NCBI GenBank assembly: GCA_900318995.1
Contig: ONMR01000001.1
Coordinates: forward strand, 62,001-126,000
From: an uncultured Prevotellaceae bacterium
Lineage (GTDB): Bacteria; Bacteroidota; Bacteroidia; Bacteroidales; Bacteroidaceae
DNA length: 64,000 bases
Reading direction: 5' to 3'
Numbering within the stretch: position 1 is the stretch's first letter; each line of letters begins with the position of its first letter. Positions 1 through 10,025 of the stretch are shown here, one piece after another. A program made the position numbers and the translations under genes. Below the pieces are notes generated by a model, which was given only the letters and a program-made list of their open reading frames with translations, searched no databases and was not told the origin of the DNA.

Positions 1-1
1 T

Positions 2-3000
2 ATAGTATGGGATATCTTGGAATATGTAATGAAGGGTCACCCGGTTCTTTTGAACCGTGCTCCTACACTGCACCGTCTGGGTATCCAGGCATTCCAGCCC
101 AAGATGATAGAGGGCAAGGCTATTCAGCTGCACCCGCTGGCTTGTACTGCTTTCAATGCCGACTTTGACGGTGACCAGATGGCTGTACACCTCCCACTCA
201 GCAATGAGGCTATCCTTGAGGCTCAAATGCTCATGCTTCAGTCTCATAATATCCTGAACCCTGCCAACGGTGCACCTATCACAGTGCCCGCACAGGATAT
301 GGTACTTGGTCTGTACTACATCACCAAGCTGCGTCGTTCAGTAAAGGATGCCGACGGCAACTATATTGAGAAGGTAAAGGGTGAGGGCCTGACATTCTAC
401 GGACCCGAAGAGGCTCTGATTGCATATAATGAGGGTAAGGTTGATATCCACGCCGTTGTCAAGGTTATGGTAAATGACGTTGACGAGCAGGGTAGCCCCA
501 TCACCCATCTGGTTGAGACATCAGTAGGTCGTGTCATCGTTAACGAGCTTGTTCCCGATGAGGTTGGTTACATCAATTATATCATATCGAAGAAGACTCT
601 GCGTGACCTGATTTCGGACGTTATCAAGAAGGTCGGTGTTGCCCGCGCCTGCGAGTTCCTTGACGGAATCAAGAACCTGGGTTACAAGATGGCCTTCCAG
701 GGCGGTCTGTCATTCAACCTGAACGATATCATCATTCCTAAGGAGAAGCAGGAGCTTGTTGCCAAAGGTAATGAGGAGGTCGAAGGTATCATGGCCGAGT
801 ATAACATGGGTCTTATCACCGATAACGAGCGTTACAACAAGGTTATCGATGTATGGACACACGTCAATGAGGACCTGTCAAAGGTTCTTATGAAGACCAT
901 CTCCAATGATGACCAGGGATTCAACTCAGTATATATGATGCTTGACTCCGGTGCCCGTGGATCTAAGGAGCAGATCCGTCAGTTGTCCGGTATGCGTGGT
1001 CTGATGGCCAAGCCTCAGAAAGCCGGTGCCGAGGGCGCACAGATCATTGAGAACCCTATCCTTTCAAACTTCAAGGAGGGTCTGTCAGTGCTGGAGTACT
1101 TCATCTCCACGCACGGTGCGCGTAAGGGTCTGGCAGATACCGCTCTTAAGACAGCCGATGCCGGTTATCTGACTCGTCGTCTGGTTGACGTATCACACGA
1201 CGTGATCATTACCGAGGAGGACTGCGGTACTCTGCGTGGTCTGGTCTGCACCGCTCTTAAGGAGAATGAGGAGGTTGTAGCATCATTGTATGAGCGTATC
1301 TTGGGTCGTGTATCAGTACATGACGTTATCCATCCTACTACCGGTGAACTTCTTGTTGCCGACGGAGAGATGATAACTGAAGATATAGCCAAGAAGATAG
1401 ACGAGTCACCTATTGAGAGTGTTGAGATACGTTCAGTGCTCACTTGCGAGAGCAAGCGCGGTGTCTGCGCCAAGTGCTACGGACGCAACCTGGCTACAGG
1501 ACGTCTGGTTGAGAAGGGTGAGGCAGTGGGCGTTATAGCAGCCCAGTCAATCGGTGAGCCTGGTACACAGCTTACTCTGCGTACATTCCACGCCGGTGGT
1601 ACTGCATCTAACATTGCCGCCAACTCAAGCCTGACTGCCAAGTATGACTGCCGTATTGAGTTTGAGGAGGTTCGTACCGTTGATGCTGTAAATGATGACA
1701 ACAGCAAGGTTCAGATTGTAGTCGGTCGTCTGGGTGAGGTCAAGTTCATTGATGAGAACACCGGTATCGCACTGTCAACCCATAACCTTCCTTACGGTTC
1801 AAAACTCTTTGTAAAGAGTGGAGCTACAGTCAAGAAAGGCGATATGATTGCTACCTGGGATCCGTTCAACGCTCTGATCATAACGGAGGTTGCAGGTAAG
1901 GTTAAGCTTACTGACGTTATTGCAAACGTTACATATAAGATTGAATCCGATGAGGCTACCGGTCTTGAGGAGATCATCATAACTGAGACCAAGGACAGAA
2001 CCAAGATTCCTTCGGCCGATATCATCGGACCTAAGGGTGAGGTGCTGCGTTCTTACAACCTGCCGGTAGGCGGTCACGTTGTTATCAAGGATGGTCAGGA
2101 ACTCTCGGCCGGTGACATCCTGGTTAAGATTCCGCGTGTTCAGGGTAAGGCTGGTGATATCACCGGTGGTCTGCCCCGTGTTACCGAACTCTTTGAGGCA
2201 CGTAACCCGTCTAATCCCGCCGTGGTATCAGAAATTGATGGTACCGTCCACATGGGTAAGATCAAGCGTGGTAACCGTGAGATTTCAGTCGTATCACGTA
2301 CTGACGATGAGCGCAAGTATCTGGTTGCCCTGTCCAAGCAGATTCTGGTACAGGAGGGCGACTATGTACGAGCCGGAACACCGCTGTCCGACGGAGCCAT
2401 CACACCGAGCGATATCCTTGCCATCAAGGGTCCCACAGCCGTACAGGAGTATATCGTGAACGAGGTTCAGGATGTATATCGTCTGCAGGGTGTGAAGATC
2501 AATGATAAGCACTTCGAGATTATCGTACGTCAGATGATGCGTAAGGTTGAGATAGACGAGCCGGGCGATACCCGCTTCCTTGCACAGCAGGTTGTAGACA
2601 AGCTGGAGTTTATGGAGGAGAACGATCGCATCTGGGGTAAGTACGTTGTTACTGATCCGGGTGACAGCGAGAATCTGTTTGCCGGTCAGATGGTAACTGC
2701 ACGCAAGCTCCGTGATGAGAACTCAATGCTCAAGCGCAAGGATCTCAAGCTGGTTAAAGCTCAGGAGGCACGTCCCGCTACTTCTACTCAGATTCTGCAG
2801 GGTATTACCCGTGCAGCTCTGGCTACTCAGAGTTTCATGTCTGCCGCATCATTCCAGGAGACCACAAAGGTTCTGAATGAGGCTGCCATCAACGGTAAGA
2901 GCGACAGTCTGCTGGGTATGAAGGAGAACGTTATCTGCGGTCACCTGATTCCTGCCGGAACAGGTCTTCGTGAATTCGAGAAGATTATTGTGGGTGACAA

Positions 3001-3073
3001 GGAGGAGTACGAGCGCCTTCAGGCATCACGCAACAATTTCCTTGATATGAATCTCCCCTCAAAAGAAGATTGA
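2..3073 (+). CDS. rpoC: DNA-directed RNA polymerase beta' subunit, 3' part (truncated by window edge)
   Basis: This is the largest catalytic subunit of RNA polymerase. The reading frame is open from base 2 and encodes the C-terminal ~1,020 residues; the N-terminal zinc-binding and clamp regions lie outside the window. The absolutely conserved active-site motif [12 protein letters not shown], whose three aspartates hold the catalytic magnesium, appears about 50 residues in, preceded by [19 protein letters not shown]. The C-x6-C-x2-C set of the second zinc site ([15 protein letters not shown]) and the trigger-loop region [13 protein letters not shown] are intact. A strong hairpin follows the stop codon, so rpoC is probably the last gene of its operon. 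The identity is beyond reasonable doubt. Confidence 0.99.
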   Translation: MVWDILEYVMKGHPVLLNRAPTLHRLGIQAFQPKMIEGKAIQLHPLACTAFNADFDGDQMAVHLPLSNEAILEAQMLMLQSHNILNPANGAPITVPAQDMVLGLYYITKLRRSVKDADGNYIEKVKGEGLTFYGPEEALIAYNEGKVDIHAVVKVMVNDVDEQGSPITHLVETSVGRVIVNELVPDEVGYINYIISKKTLRDLISDVIKKVGVARACEFLDGIKNLGYKMAFQGGLSFNLNDIIIPKEKQELVAKGNEEVEGIMAEYNMGLITDNERYNKVIDVWTHVNEDLSKVLMKTISNDDQGFNSVYMMLDSGARGSKEQIRQLSGMRGLMAKPQKAGAEGAQIIENPILSNFKEGLSVLEYFISTHGARKGLADTALKTADAGYLTRRLVDVSHDVIITEEDCGTLRGLVCTALKENEEVVASLYERILGRVSVHDVIHPTTGELLVADGEMITEDIAKKIDESPIESVEIRSVLTCESKRGVCAKCYGRNLATGRLVEKGEAVGVIAAQSIGEPGTQLTLRTFHAGGTASNIAANSSLTAKYDCRIEFEEVRTVDAVNDDNSKVQIVVGRLGEVKFIDENTGIALSTHNLPYGSKLFVKSGATVKKGDMIATWDPFNALIITEVAGKVKLTDVIANVTYKIESDEATGLEEIIITETKDRTKIPSADIIGPKGEVLRSYNLPVGGHVVIKDGQELSAGDILVKIPRVQGKAGDITGGLPRVTELFEARNPSNPAVVSEIDGTVHMGKIKRGNREISVVSRTDDERKYLVALSKQILVQEGDYVRAGTPLSDGAITPSDILAIKGPTAVQEYIVNEVQDVYRLQGVKINDKHFEIIVRQMMRKVEIDEPGDTRFLAQQVVDKLEFMEENDRIWGKYVVTDPGDSENLFAGQMVTARKLRDENSMLKRKDLKLVKAQEARPATSTQILQGITRAALATQSFMSAASFQETTKVLNEAAINGKSDSLLGMKENVICGHLIPAGTGLREFEKIIVGDKEEYERLQASRNNFLDMNLPSKED

Positions 3074-3088
3074 TTATACTTGATAGTA

Positions 3089-3128
3089 AGAACGGGGTGG
3101 CGCTTTGAGCGTCACCCCGTTCTGTTTT
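3089..3128 (+). terminator. Rho-independent terminator after rpoC
   Basis: A near-perfect GC-rich hairpin (AGAACGGGGTG left arm at 3089-3099, CACCCCGTTCT right arm at 3113-3123) is followed by GTTTT. It sits between the convergent rpoC and dgt genes. The other strand has no T-tract next to it, so it should act mainly on rpoC. Confidence 0.9.
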
Positions 3129-4464
3129 ATACTGCAGGGAGACTGTTGCCGTTTATCTTTCGGTATATGTCCAATGCATATACATCGGTCATGCCGCTAA
3201 TGTAGTCCAGAACGGCTTGTATGCGGTGGTATATATCTGTGGCATTGATATCATACTGGCTGGAGACACGTCCTATAAGCAGTTTGGAATACTCACGATC
3301 AGGGTTCTGTACTGCTTCAATCATCAGGTCCAGCAATGTACTTATGATACGGAAACCGGCCAATTCCACTTCCAGGACATCACGCGAGCGGTATATCTTC
3401 CGGATTGAGAGATCGGACAAACGTTGGTAGGCTTCTCTTGGGGTGGGGCTGATATGCTTGATCAGTGAACCGCTGAAACTGCCGTCCAGAATAGCCTTCT
3501 CATTCTCTAGGAAGACCTGTGTACACTCTTCAACCAGGACGCCTACAAGTTTTGACCTAAGATAAGATACCTGCTCGTTGACATCGGTTACCATCCCTAT
3601 TATGCTTTTGGCATGGTCCCGTTCAGCGGGCTCAAGAAAGTCCATCATAAGGCTTATGGTATTGTCTGTAGACAGAAGCTTGAGTTTGTGTGCATCCTCC
3701 AGGTCCATCAGCAGATAGCAGATGTCGTCGGCAGCCTCAACCAGCCATACCAGTGGATAGCGCACATATTTGAGAGGTTCGCCCGGTTCCGATATACGTA
3801 TTATGCCCAATTCATCGGCAATTCGGGCGTATATGGGAGCTTCGCTGTCAAAGAATCCGAACTTGTGTTTGCCGTTGGCTAGTATTGATGCGTAAGGATA
3901 TTTGACGATCGATGCAAGGGTTGAGTATGTCATTGCAAAGCCTCCTTTGCGCCGTCCAATGAACTGATGGGCAAGCAGACGGAATGCATTGGCATTTCCT
4001 TCAAAGTTTATTATGTCTGTCCATTGCCCGGGCCTATCCGAGAACATTTGCTCCAGAGATTGTCCCTTTCCTTCGGTGAAATAGGCAGAAATTGCCTTCT
4101 CACCGGAATGTCCGAACGGTGGGTTGCCCATATCATGAGCCAGGCAGGCAGCCGATACGATATTGCCTATCTCCGTTATGTTGGATGTAACAAGTTCAGG
4201 ATGTTCCAGCAGAATTCCGCGTGCTACGTTATTTCCTAATGAACGTCCTACGCAGGCTACCTCAAGGCTATGGGTCAGGCGGTTGTGTACAAATACGCTG
4301 CCGGGCAGGGGAAATACTTGGGTCTTGTTCTGCAACCGGCGGAAAGGTGCGGAGAAAATGAGCCTGTCATAATCCCTGAGGAATGCAGAGCGGTCATCTT
4401 TGTGAATGGTTTCAATGCCTTCCATTCCCAACCGCTTTGCTGAAATGAGTCTTTCCCAATTCAT
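3127..4464 (-). CDS. dgt: Deoxyguanosinetriphosphate triphosphohydrolase-like HD hydrolase
   Basis: Dgt-type enzymes cleave dGTP (or other dNTPs) to the nucleoside and tripolyphosphate and so help set the dNTP pool. The protein is 445 residues, normal for the family. The HD-domain metal ligands are visible: NRLTHSLEV (His65), then AACLAHDMGNPPFGHSGE with the His110-Asp111 doublet. The N-terminal FRRLQNKTQVFPL motif is characteristic of the dNTPase branch. The gene is convergent with rpoC and divergent from dut, another nucleotide-pool enzyme. A perfect TAnnTTTG -7 element lies 20 bases upstream of the start codon. Confidence 0.93.
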   Translation of the reverse strand: MNWERLISAKRLGMEGIETIHKDDRSAFLRDYDRLIFSAPFRRLQNKTQVFPLPGSVFVHNRLTHSLEVACVGRSLGNNVARGILLEHPELVTSNITEIGNIVSAACLAHDMGNPPFGHSGEKAISAYFTEGKGQSLEQMFSDRPGQWTDIINFEGNANAFRLLAHQFIGRRKGGFAMTYSTLASIVKYPYASILANGKHKFGFFDSEAPIYARIADELGIIRISEPGEPLKYVRYPLVWLVEAADDICYLLMDLEDAHKLKLLSTDNTISLMMDFLEPAERDHAKSIIGMVTDVNEQVSYLRSKLVGVLVEECTQVFLENEKAILDGSFSGSLIKHISPTPREAYQRLSDLSIRKIYRSRDVLEVELAGFRIISTLLDLMIEAVQNPDREYSKLLIGRVSSQYDINATDIYHRIQAVLDYISGMTDVYALDIYRKINGNSLPAV

Positions 4465-4483
4465 CTGTTTGTTTCTTTTGTTT

Positions 4484-4491
4484 CAAAATTA
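4484..4491 (-). promoter_or_regulatory. -7 promoter element for dgt
   Basis: On the minus strand this reads TAATTTTG, a perfect match to the Bacteroidetes -7 consensus TAnnTTTG. It places the transcription start about 15 bases before the dgt start codon. I see no convincing TTTG -33 element. Confidence 0.5.
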
Positions 4492-4570
4492 ATGGTTTTT
4501 CAGATGATTTCTGATTTAGTTGGCGGTATATTTGTTATTTTCGCTGTGTAAAACAAAACCCCTATAAAGC

Positions 4571-5002
4571 ATGAAGGTAAAAATCATAAACCGTTCCCAT
4601 CATCAGCTACCCGAGTACGCCACATCGCAGTCTGCCGGAGTGGACCTGAGAGCTAATCTGGATGAGCCCGTCGTGATGAAGCCCATGGAACGCCGTCTTA
4701 TCCCTACCGGTCTTTTCATATCACTGCCTGCAGGGTTTGAGGCCCAGGTACGTCCGCGCAGCGGTTTGGCCATCAAGAAGGGAATTACAGTACTTAATAC
4801 TCCGGGAACAATCGATGCGGATTATCGTGGGGAAATAGGAGTTATACTCATAAATCTTTCACAGGAAGATTTCATCGTCAATGACGGAGAGCGCATAGCA
4901 CAGATGGTGTTGGCCCGTCATGAGCAGGCTCAGTGGGAGCAGACCGATACGCTTGACGAAACGGAACGCGGGGCAGGAGGCTTTGGACACAGTGGAGTTT
5001 AA
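4571..5002 (+). CDS. dut: Deoxyuridine 5'-triphosphate nucleotidohydrolase (dUTPase)
   Basis: This trimeric dUTPase hydrolyses dUTP to dUMP, keeping uracil out of DNA and supplying dTMP synthesis. At 143 residues it has the usual length and all five motifs in order: [46 protein letters not shown] and the C-terminal [12 protein letters not shown] that closes over the active site. It is the first gene of a rightward run; the lipoprotein gene follows 16 bases after its stop codon. Confidence 0.97.
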   Translation: MKVKIINRSHHQLPEYATSQSAGVDLRANLDEPVVMKPMERRLIPTGLFISLPAGFEAQVRPRSGLAIKKGITVLNTPGTIDADYRGEIGVILINLSQEDFIVNDGERIAQMVLARHEQAQWEQTDTLDETERGAGGFGHSGV

Positions 5003-5018
5003 AAGAGTTTCTGAGCCG

Positions 5019-6362
5019 ATGAAAAGAGGCGTTTCCATAGCTTTTTTCTGTTTTTTACTGGTCGCATTGGTTTCATGCGGCTCGTTACGTCATGCGTCAT
5101 CCGAACCTCTTGATCAGGCCAGTCTGGACGGTTATGCACGTGACCACTTCTTCAATGAGGGAATAAAGATGTTCAATGACGGGCATTATGATGCCGCCAT
5201 GGACCTTATGACACGCAGTCTGGATTACGATACGGCATCGGCCGCAACATGCTATAATCTGGCACAATACTATATGTCTCTCAACGACCGGAACTTGTTG
5301 GAACAATACAGCGATGTGGCCAGAGACCTTTTGCTCAGGGCTGTACGGTTGGAACCGGACAACTATTGGTATCGCCGTTTGCTGGCTGTCGGTTATCTGC
5401 GCCAGAACCGTCGTCAGGAGGCTATCGGCCAGTACGAAGAGATTGCCAGGCGTTTCCCGGGCCGTACTGACGTCCTGATTACTCTTGCTGGTCTTTATGA
5501 TGACGTGGGAGATTACGAGAAAGAGTTACGCGTACTCAAGCGTTACGGAACGTTGGAGGATGTGGCTGATGAACTGAAGTTCCAGAGGTTTGTATGCTAT
5601 CTTCAGATGGGTGATTTGGATTCGGCTTATTATGAGTCAGAGAATCCGGCAGAGGTGATAGAACTCCTTATGAATACCACAAGAGACATGATTGAGAAAG
5701 CTGAGACTCAAATAGACAAGGCTCGTTGCCGTTCTCTTCTGGATGTGACTATGAACTTCTGTGATGTGGTATCCAGACATGAGCCGGAACTGATGGCTCC
5801 TTATACGCAAAAATCAATGGCTTATTTCTGGCTGGGAGACAATGAAAAAGCCATTGAGATGCTTGGAAAGGGACTGAAATCGGTAAGGACTGATGCTGAC
5901 AGAGCCTCAATCTATAATTTGAGAGGGGACTTTTATCATACCATTGGGGACACAGACAGGATGTATGCCGATTATGACACGACACTTATGTACGACCCTG
6001 ATAACATAAACGTTCTGAACAATTATGCCTATTATCTCGCAGTAGAGGGGCGTAATCTGACCAGGGCGCTTGAGATGAGCTCAAAGACGCTTGAGTCCGA
6101 GCCGCTGAATTCCACCTATCTGGATACTTACGCATGGATCCTATTCAAGATGGAAAAGTACAGGGAGGCACTTGGGTATATGGAAAAAGCTCTGCGTTAT
6201 CTTGAATCGGACAATCCTGAGATTTATGAGCATTACGGTGACGTCCTGTATATGTGCGGTGAAACAGAGAAAGCCATTGAGAATTGGCATAAGGCTGTAC
6301 AATTCAATAGCACATCACCTGTATTGGACCGTAAGATCCGTGAGCGGAAATATATAGAATGA
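5019..6362 (+). CDS. Tetratricopeptide-repeat lipoprotein
   Basis: This predicted outer-envelope lipoprotein is built of TPR helices (447 residues). The chosen start gives MKRGVSIAFFCFLLVALVSC, a type II signal peptide with the lipobox LVSC. The open frame extends upstream into dut, but that part shows no sense as protein. TPR-like repeats run through the protein, for example around residues 30-70 and 300-430 (FNDGHYDAAMDLMTRSLDYD; NVLNNYAYYLAVEGRNLTRA). TPR proteins are scaffolds for protein-protein contacts. It overlaps the next gene by four bases, which suggests a shared envelope function with the DUF4292 and EnvC-like proteins. The precise role is unknown. Confidence 0.85.
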   Translation: MKRGVSIAFFCFLLVALVSCGSLRHASSEPLDQASLDGYARDHFFNEGIKMFNDGHYDAAMDLMTRSLDYDTASAATCYNLAQYYMSLNDRNLLEQYSDVARDLLLRAVRLEPDNYWYRRLLAVGYLRQNRRQEAIGQYEEIARRFPGRTDVLITLAGLYDDVGDYEKELRVLKRYGTLEDVADELKFQRFVCYLQMGDLDSAYYESENPAEVIELLMNTTRDMIEKAETQIDKARCRSLLDVTMNFCDVVSRHEPELMAPYTQKSMAYFWLGDNEKAIEMLGKGLKSVRTDADRASIYNLRGDFYHTIGDTDRMYADYDTTLMYDPDNINVLNNYAYYLAVEGRNLTRALEMSSKTLESEPLNSTYLDTYAWILFKMEKYREALGYMEKALRYLESDNPEIYEHYGDVLYMCGETEKAIENWHKAVQFNSTSPVLDRKIRERKYIE

Positions 6363-7162
6363 GATTACTGAGGAACATATTGCCTGTTGTCCTGGCAGCC
6401 CTGTTACTGGGCAGTTGCCGTTCAACTTCGTCCCTGCGCAAGCAGAAAGAGAAGGAGGAGCAGGAGAACGTGATGTTTCTACGTTCCCTTCTGGAGCCTC
6501 CTCCTGTACAGGAACTGACAGCCTCTGTTTCATTTGACGTAAGCGGAAACAGGGTAAACGGACAACTCAGGATGCGCCGTGACCGCAGTATACAGATCAG
6601 TGCCAGCATGTTGGGGTTGGTTGAGGTGGCACGAATAGAATTCCTTCCGGACATGGTTGTAGTTACGGACCGTATCCATAATGTCTATACGGTGTGTCAT
6701 TATGCAGAGATACCTTACCGTAATGAGTTTGGGCTCAGCTTTGAGGTGGTGCAGGCTTTGTTGTGGAACCGGATGTTTGTGCCGGAGAGTGCTGATATCA
6801 CCGATGCCTCCACGCGTCTGACCATGGGAACACCCGAACCCGATGGTTCAGTTTACTTCAGGGATATAGAGTACGGATATCGCTTCACGACCGATGGCAA
6901 GAAGTATCTTAAAGCGGTTTCAAAATCCGGAAGCGGATACAGTTTCCGTATTGATTATTCCGATTTCACTGATGTTTCCGGCTCATTGAAATTCCCATTA
7001 GGGTTAGGTATGGAGATCAGCTTATCCGGGCTTGTTTATAGAATATCGGCAAAGTTGTCTTCTGTATCGGTTGAGAACAGAAACTGGGCAGACCGTACAG
7101 CTGTATCCCGCAGACTCCGACAGGTGCCTCTTGATGAATTTCTTGAAAATCTGGACTTATGA
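6359..7162 (+). CDS. DUF4292 family lipoprotein
   Basis: This 267-residue protein has a lipoprotein signal ending in ALLLGSC and then a beta-rich region (TASVSFDVSGNRVNGQLRM; IQISASMLGLVEVARIEF). This arrangement resembles DUF4292, a family conserved in Bacteroidetes whose predicted fold is similar to LolA/LolB lipoprotein carriers; that resemblance is from memory and not tested here. It overlaps the TPR gene by ATGA and the EnvC-like gene by ATGA, so the three are almost certainly one translationally coupled envelope operon. A role in lipoprotein or envelope maintenance is inferred from context only. Confidence 0.8.
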   Translation: MRLLRNILPVVLAALLLGSCRSTSSLRKQKEKEEQENVMFLRSLLEPPPVQELTASVSFDVSGNRVNGQLRMRRDRSIQISASMLGLVEVARIEFLPDMVVVTDRIHNVYTVCHYAEIPYRNEFGLSFEVVQALLWNRMFVPESADITDASTRLTMGTPEPDGSVYFRDIEYGYRFTTDGKKYLKAVSKSGSGYSFRIDYSDFTDVSGSLKFPLGLGMEISLSGLVYRISAKLSSVSVENRNWADRTAVSRRLRQVPLDEFLENLDL

Positions 7163-8355
7163 CTAAAAATACTCTGTTTCTTCTGTTTCTTCTGTCTGTT
7201 CCGGTTTTGAGCTTGGGACAGAACAACTCCGTCATTGAGAAGATGCGTAGGGAACGGGCTGAGATGGAGGAACAGATTGCCCGTCAGGAAAAGATACTGA
7301 TCAGTACGGAAACAGACATATCCAGTCAAGTCAAGAATTTGAATATCATTACGGCAAAACTAAAGGAACGTACCAAAGTTCTTGAAAAAACCCGTAGTGA
7401 GATACGTGCCCTTGACCGTGAGTCCGGTCGATTGGAGCAGGAGATTGTCCAACTGGAGAAAGAACATGAACAATGCAAGGAACGTTATGCTGATGCCTGC
7501 CGTTTCTATCAGCGGCAGAACTCAAGTTTCAATCCTCTATCCTTTATCCTTGCCACAGATTCATTCCGTGAAATGAGCCGCAGGGCGCGCTATGTAAGCG
7601 AGTATTCCAGTTCATTGCGTGAAATGGCCGATGAAATCATGCAAAAGAAAGATACCCTTGAGGACAGGAAGGCACAGGTTGAAATCATGAAACAGGAGAA
7701 GGTTGAGTTGCAGAAAGTGCAGCAGCAGAATGAAGAGGCTGCCCGCATGGAGGAAAAACAGCAGAAGAGTCTGGTTGACCAACTCAAGAACAAACGGACA
7801 AATCTTAAGAAAGAGATAGCTTCACAACAGAAAAAGATGAATGAACTGTCAAAGGAGATCGACCGTCAGATCCAGTTGGCAATAAAGGAGGAAAAGGAGA
7901 CAGTAAGACAGCCTGACCAGTCTCAGGTGGATGTGAAACTGTCGGGAAGTTTTGAAAGCAACAAGGGTAAGTTGCCCATGCCTATAACTGGTGCTTATCT
8001 TGTGGTAGGAGAGTATGGCGTACAGAACGTGGCAGGCTTGAAGGATGTCAAACAGAACAATCTGGGAATTGATATACAGGGACAGGATGGGGCACAGGCG
8101 CGTGCCGTGTTTGACGGAACCGTATCGTCAATCTTCCAGCAAGGTAAGGGACAGATAGGCGTTCTTATCCGCCACGGATCATATATTTCGGTTTACTGCA
8201 ACCTTAGTGAGACCCGACTCAAGAAGGGAGATACCGTAAAGACCTCGGATATAGTAGGTGATATACAGACATCCGAGGACGGGACCCCTGTCCTGCATTT
8301 CCAGTTACATAAGGAAAGTACGCGCCTGAATCCTTCGGATTGGCTACGCCGTTGA
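7159..8355 (+). CDS. EnvC-like murein hydrolase activator (coiled coil plus degenerate LytM/M23 domain)
   Basis: A 398-residue secreted protein: signal peptide (residues 1-20, ending SLG-Q), a long coiled coil (about 25-260, rich in E, K and Q), then a LytM/M23 domain (about 285-398). The domain keeps the M23 layout, but the first zinc-ligand histidine is replaced: NNLGIDIQG has Asn where active enzymes have His. The second motif is LHFQLHKE. In E. coli EnvC the LytM domain is likewise inactive and activates amidases for daughter-cell separation, so an activator role is inferred. It is translationally coupled to the DUF4292 gene. Confidence 0.88.
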   Translation: MTKNTLFLLFLLSVPVLSLGQNNSVIEKMRRERAEMEEQIARQEKILISTETDISSQVKNLNIITAKLKERTKVLEKTRSEIRALDRESGRLEQEIVQLEKEHEQCKERYADACRFYQRQNSSFNPLSFILATDSFREMSRRARYVSEYSSSLREMADEIMQKKDTLEDRKAQVEIMKQEKVELQKVQQQNEEAARMEEKQQKSLVDQLKNKRTNLKKEIASQQKKMNELSKEIDRQIQLAIKEEKETVRQPDQSQVDVKLSGSFESNKGKLPMPITGAYLVVGEYGVQNVAGLKDVKQNNLGIDIQGQDGAQARAVFDGTVSSIFQQGKGQIGVLIRHGSYISVYCNLSETRLKKGDTVKTSDIVGDIQTSEDGTPVLHFQLHKESTRLNPSDWLRR

Positions 8356-8382
8356 TGTTATCGGATTTTTTGACTAATTTCG
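8352..8382 (+). promoter_or_regulatory. Candidate promoter of prfB
   Basis: GTTG (8351-8354), a 20-base gap and TAATTTCG (8375-8382) fit the Bacteroidetes -33/-7 layout with one mismatch in each element. The same GTTG-N20 spacing occurs upstream of the DUF4254 gene at 40379. Confidence 0.45.
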
Positions 8383-8400
8383 CAGTCCAAACAAACTCCT

Positions 8401-9522
8401 ATGATTACAGCAGAACAACTCAAAGACGTGCTTGACCGTACCGAAGCCTTGAAACGCTACCTTAATATAGATTCCAAACTTATCCAGGTTGAGGAGGAGC
8501 AGTTGCGCACTCAGGCTCCCGGTTTCTGGGATGACCCCAAGAAGGCAGAGGTGCAGATGAAAAAAGTCAAGGATTTGCAAAGTTGGATTGACGGTTACAG
8601 GCAAGTCAAGGCATTGGCCGATGAGCTGCAACTGGCAATGGATTTCTACAAGGAGGAACTGGTGACTGAGCAGGAGGTTGATGATAATTATGCCAAAGCT
8701 CTTGATGCAGTTGAATCCCTTGAGCTTAAGAATATGCTACGCGAAGAGGCGGATGAGATGGATTGTGTACTCAAGATCAATTCCGGAGCTGGCGGAACAG
8801 AGAGTCAGGACTGGGCACAGATGCTTATGCGTATGTATATGCGTTGGGGTGAGGATAACAAATACAAGGTTACGGTGGCGAACCTTCAGGAAGGTGATGA
8901 AGCCGGAATCAAACAGGTTACTCTTGAGATTGAGGGCCCGTTCGCATACGGTTACCTTAAGGGAGAGAACGGAGTTCACCGTCTGGTACGCGTATCACCC
9001 TACAATGCTCAGGGCAAGCGTATGACATCATTCGCAAGTGTCTTTGTCACCCCGCTTATTGATGATTCAATAGAAGTTGACATCAATCCGGCACTGATGA
9101 GTTGGGATACATTCCGTAGTGGCGGTGCCGGTGGTCAGAACGTGAACAAGGTTGAATCGGGAGTGCGTCTGCGATATCAGTTCAAGGATCCTTATACCGG
9201 TGTAGAGGAGGAGATACTGATTGAGAACACCGAAACCCGTGATCAGCCCAAGAACAAGGAACGCGCTCTGCAGCACCTGCGTTCCATCCTGTATGATAAG
9301 GAGCTGCAGCACCGCATGGCAGAGCAGGAGAAGATAGAGGCCGGTAAGAAAAAGATAGAGTGGGGTTCCCAGATACGTTCTTATGTTTTTGATGACCGCC
9401 GCGTAAAGGATCACCGTACCGGTTTCCAGACATCGGATGTAAACGGAGTGATGGACGGACATATTGACGGTTTCATCAAGTCTTACCTGATGTCTTTTGC
9501 CGAATCCCAGAATAAGCAATAA
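8401..9522 (+). CDS. prfB: Peptide chain release factor 2
   Basis: RF2 recognises UAA and UGA stop codons and releases the nascent peptide. The 373-residue frame is full length. It carries the catalytic GGQ loop (SGGAGGQNVNKVESGVRL) and the codon-recognition loop, which here reads SPY (LVRVSPYNAQGKR) rather than the textbook SPF. The programmed +1 frameshift found in many prfB genes is absent: at the equivalent place (RYL-NID, bases 8461-8466) the DNA reads CTT AAT with no in-frame UGA. RF2 synthesis is therefore not autoregulated by frameshifting here. The CYTH gene follows 24 bases later, probably co-transcribed. Confidence 0.97.
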   Translation: MITAEQLKDVLDRTEALKRYLNIDSKLIQVEEEQLRTQAPGFWDDPKKAEVQMKKVKDLQSWIDGYRQVKALADELQLAMDFYKEELVTEQEVDDNYAKALDAVESLELKNMLREEADEMDCVLKINSGAGGTESQDWAQMLMRMYMRWGEDNKYKVTVANLQEGDEAGIKQVTLEIEGPFAYGYLKGENGVHRLVRVSPYNAQGKRMTSFASVFVTPLIDDSIEVDINPALMSWDTFRSGGAGGQNVNKVESGVRLRYQFKDPYTGVEEEILIENTETRDQPKNKERALQHLRSILYDKELQHRMAEQEKIEAGKKKIEWGSQIRSYVFDDRRVKDHRTGFQTSDVNGVMDGHIDGFIKSYLMSFAESQNKQ

Positions 9523-9546
9523 CCATAAACCAAACAAACTAATACT

Positions 9547-10017
9547 ATGTCTATTGAGATTGAACGCAAGTTTCTTGTAAAAGGTACATCTTACCGGACC
9601 CAGGCATTCAGCTATTATGACATCCAACAGGGTTATATAGCACATGAAAACGGCCGTTCCGTACGCGTACGCATCACTGACAAGGAGGCAATCCTTACTA
9701 TCAAGGGTCCGTCGGACAGTAAAGGAATGAGCCGCTACGAGTGGAATCATGTAATTCCGGTCGAAGATGCCAGAGAGCTATTTGAACTGCATCAGAGCGG
9801 TTCGATTGAAAAGCGCCGTTATCTGGTCCACAGCGGACCGCATGTGTTTGAGGTTGATGAATTTCATGGAGACAATGAAGGACTGGTCATGGCAGAGGTA
9901 GAACTCGGTTCAGAGTCCGAAGCATTCATAAAGCCCGATTTCATCGGCAAAGAGGTGACAGGCGACCATCGTTATTATAACGCATATCTGGCCACAAATC
10001 CCTATAAGACCTGGTAG
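9547..10017 (+). CDS. CYTH-domain phosphohydrolase
   Basis: CYTH proteins form a beta-barrel tunnel that binds triphosphates. Members hydrolyse tripolyphosphate or thiamine triphosphate, or act as class IV adenylate cyclases. This protein of 156 residues has the signature ExExK at Glu4-Glu6-Lys8 (SIEIERKFLV), followed by alternating charged strands (RVRITDKEAILTIKG; FEVDEFHGDNEGLVMAEVEL) expected of the tunnel. The substrate cannot be told from sequence; triphosphatase is the more common activity of short bacterial forms. It lies just after prfB and converges with VanZ. Confidence 0.88.
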   Translation: MSIEIERKFLVKGTSYRTQAFSYYDIQQGYIAHENGRSVRVRITDKEAILTIKGPSDSKGMSRYEWNHVIPVEDARELFELHQSGSIEKRRYLVHSGPHVFEVDEFHGDNEGLVMAEVELGSESEAFIKPDFIGKEVTGDHRYYNAYLATNPYKTW

Positions 10018-10025
10018 TGTGGGGA

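Noticed and set aside
4920-5018. Upstream extension of the TPR lipoprotein into dut
   Set aside because: A clear lipoprotein signal begins at 5019; the extension would hide it.
9067-9750. Long open frame antisense to prfB and the CYTH gene
   Set aside because: It is a shadow of strongly conserved genes on the plus strand; no family likeness, no promoter.
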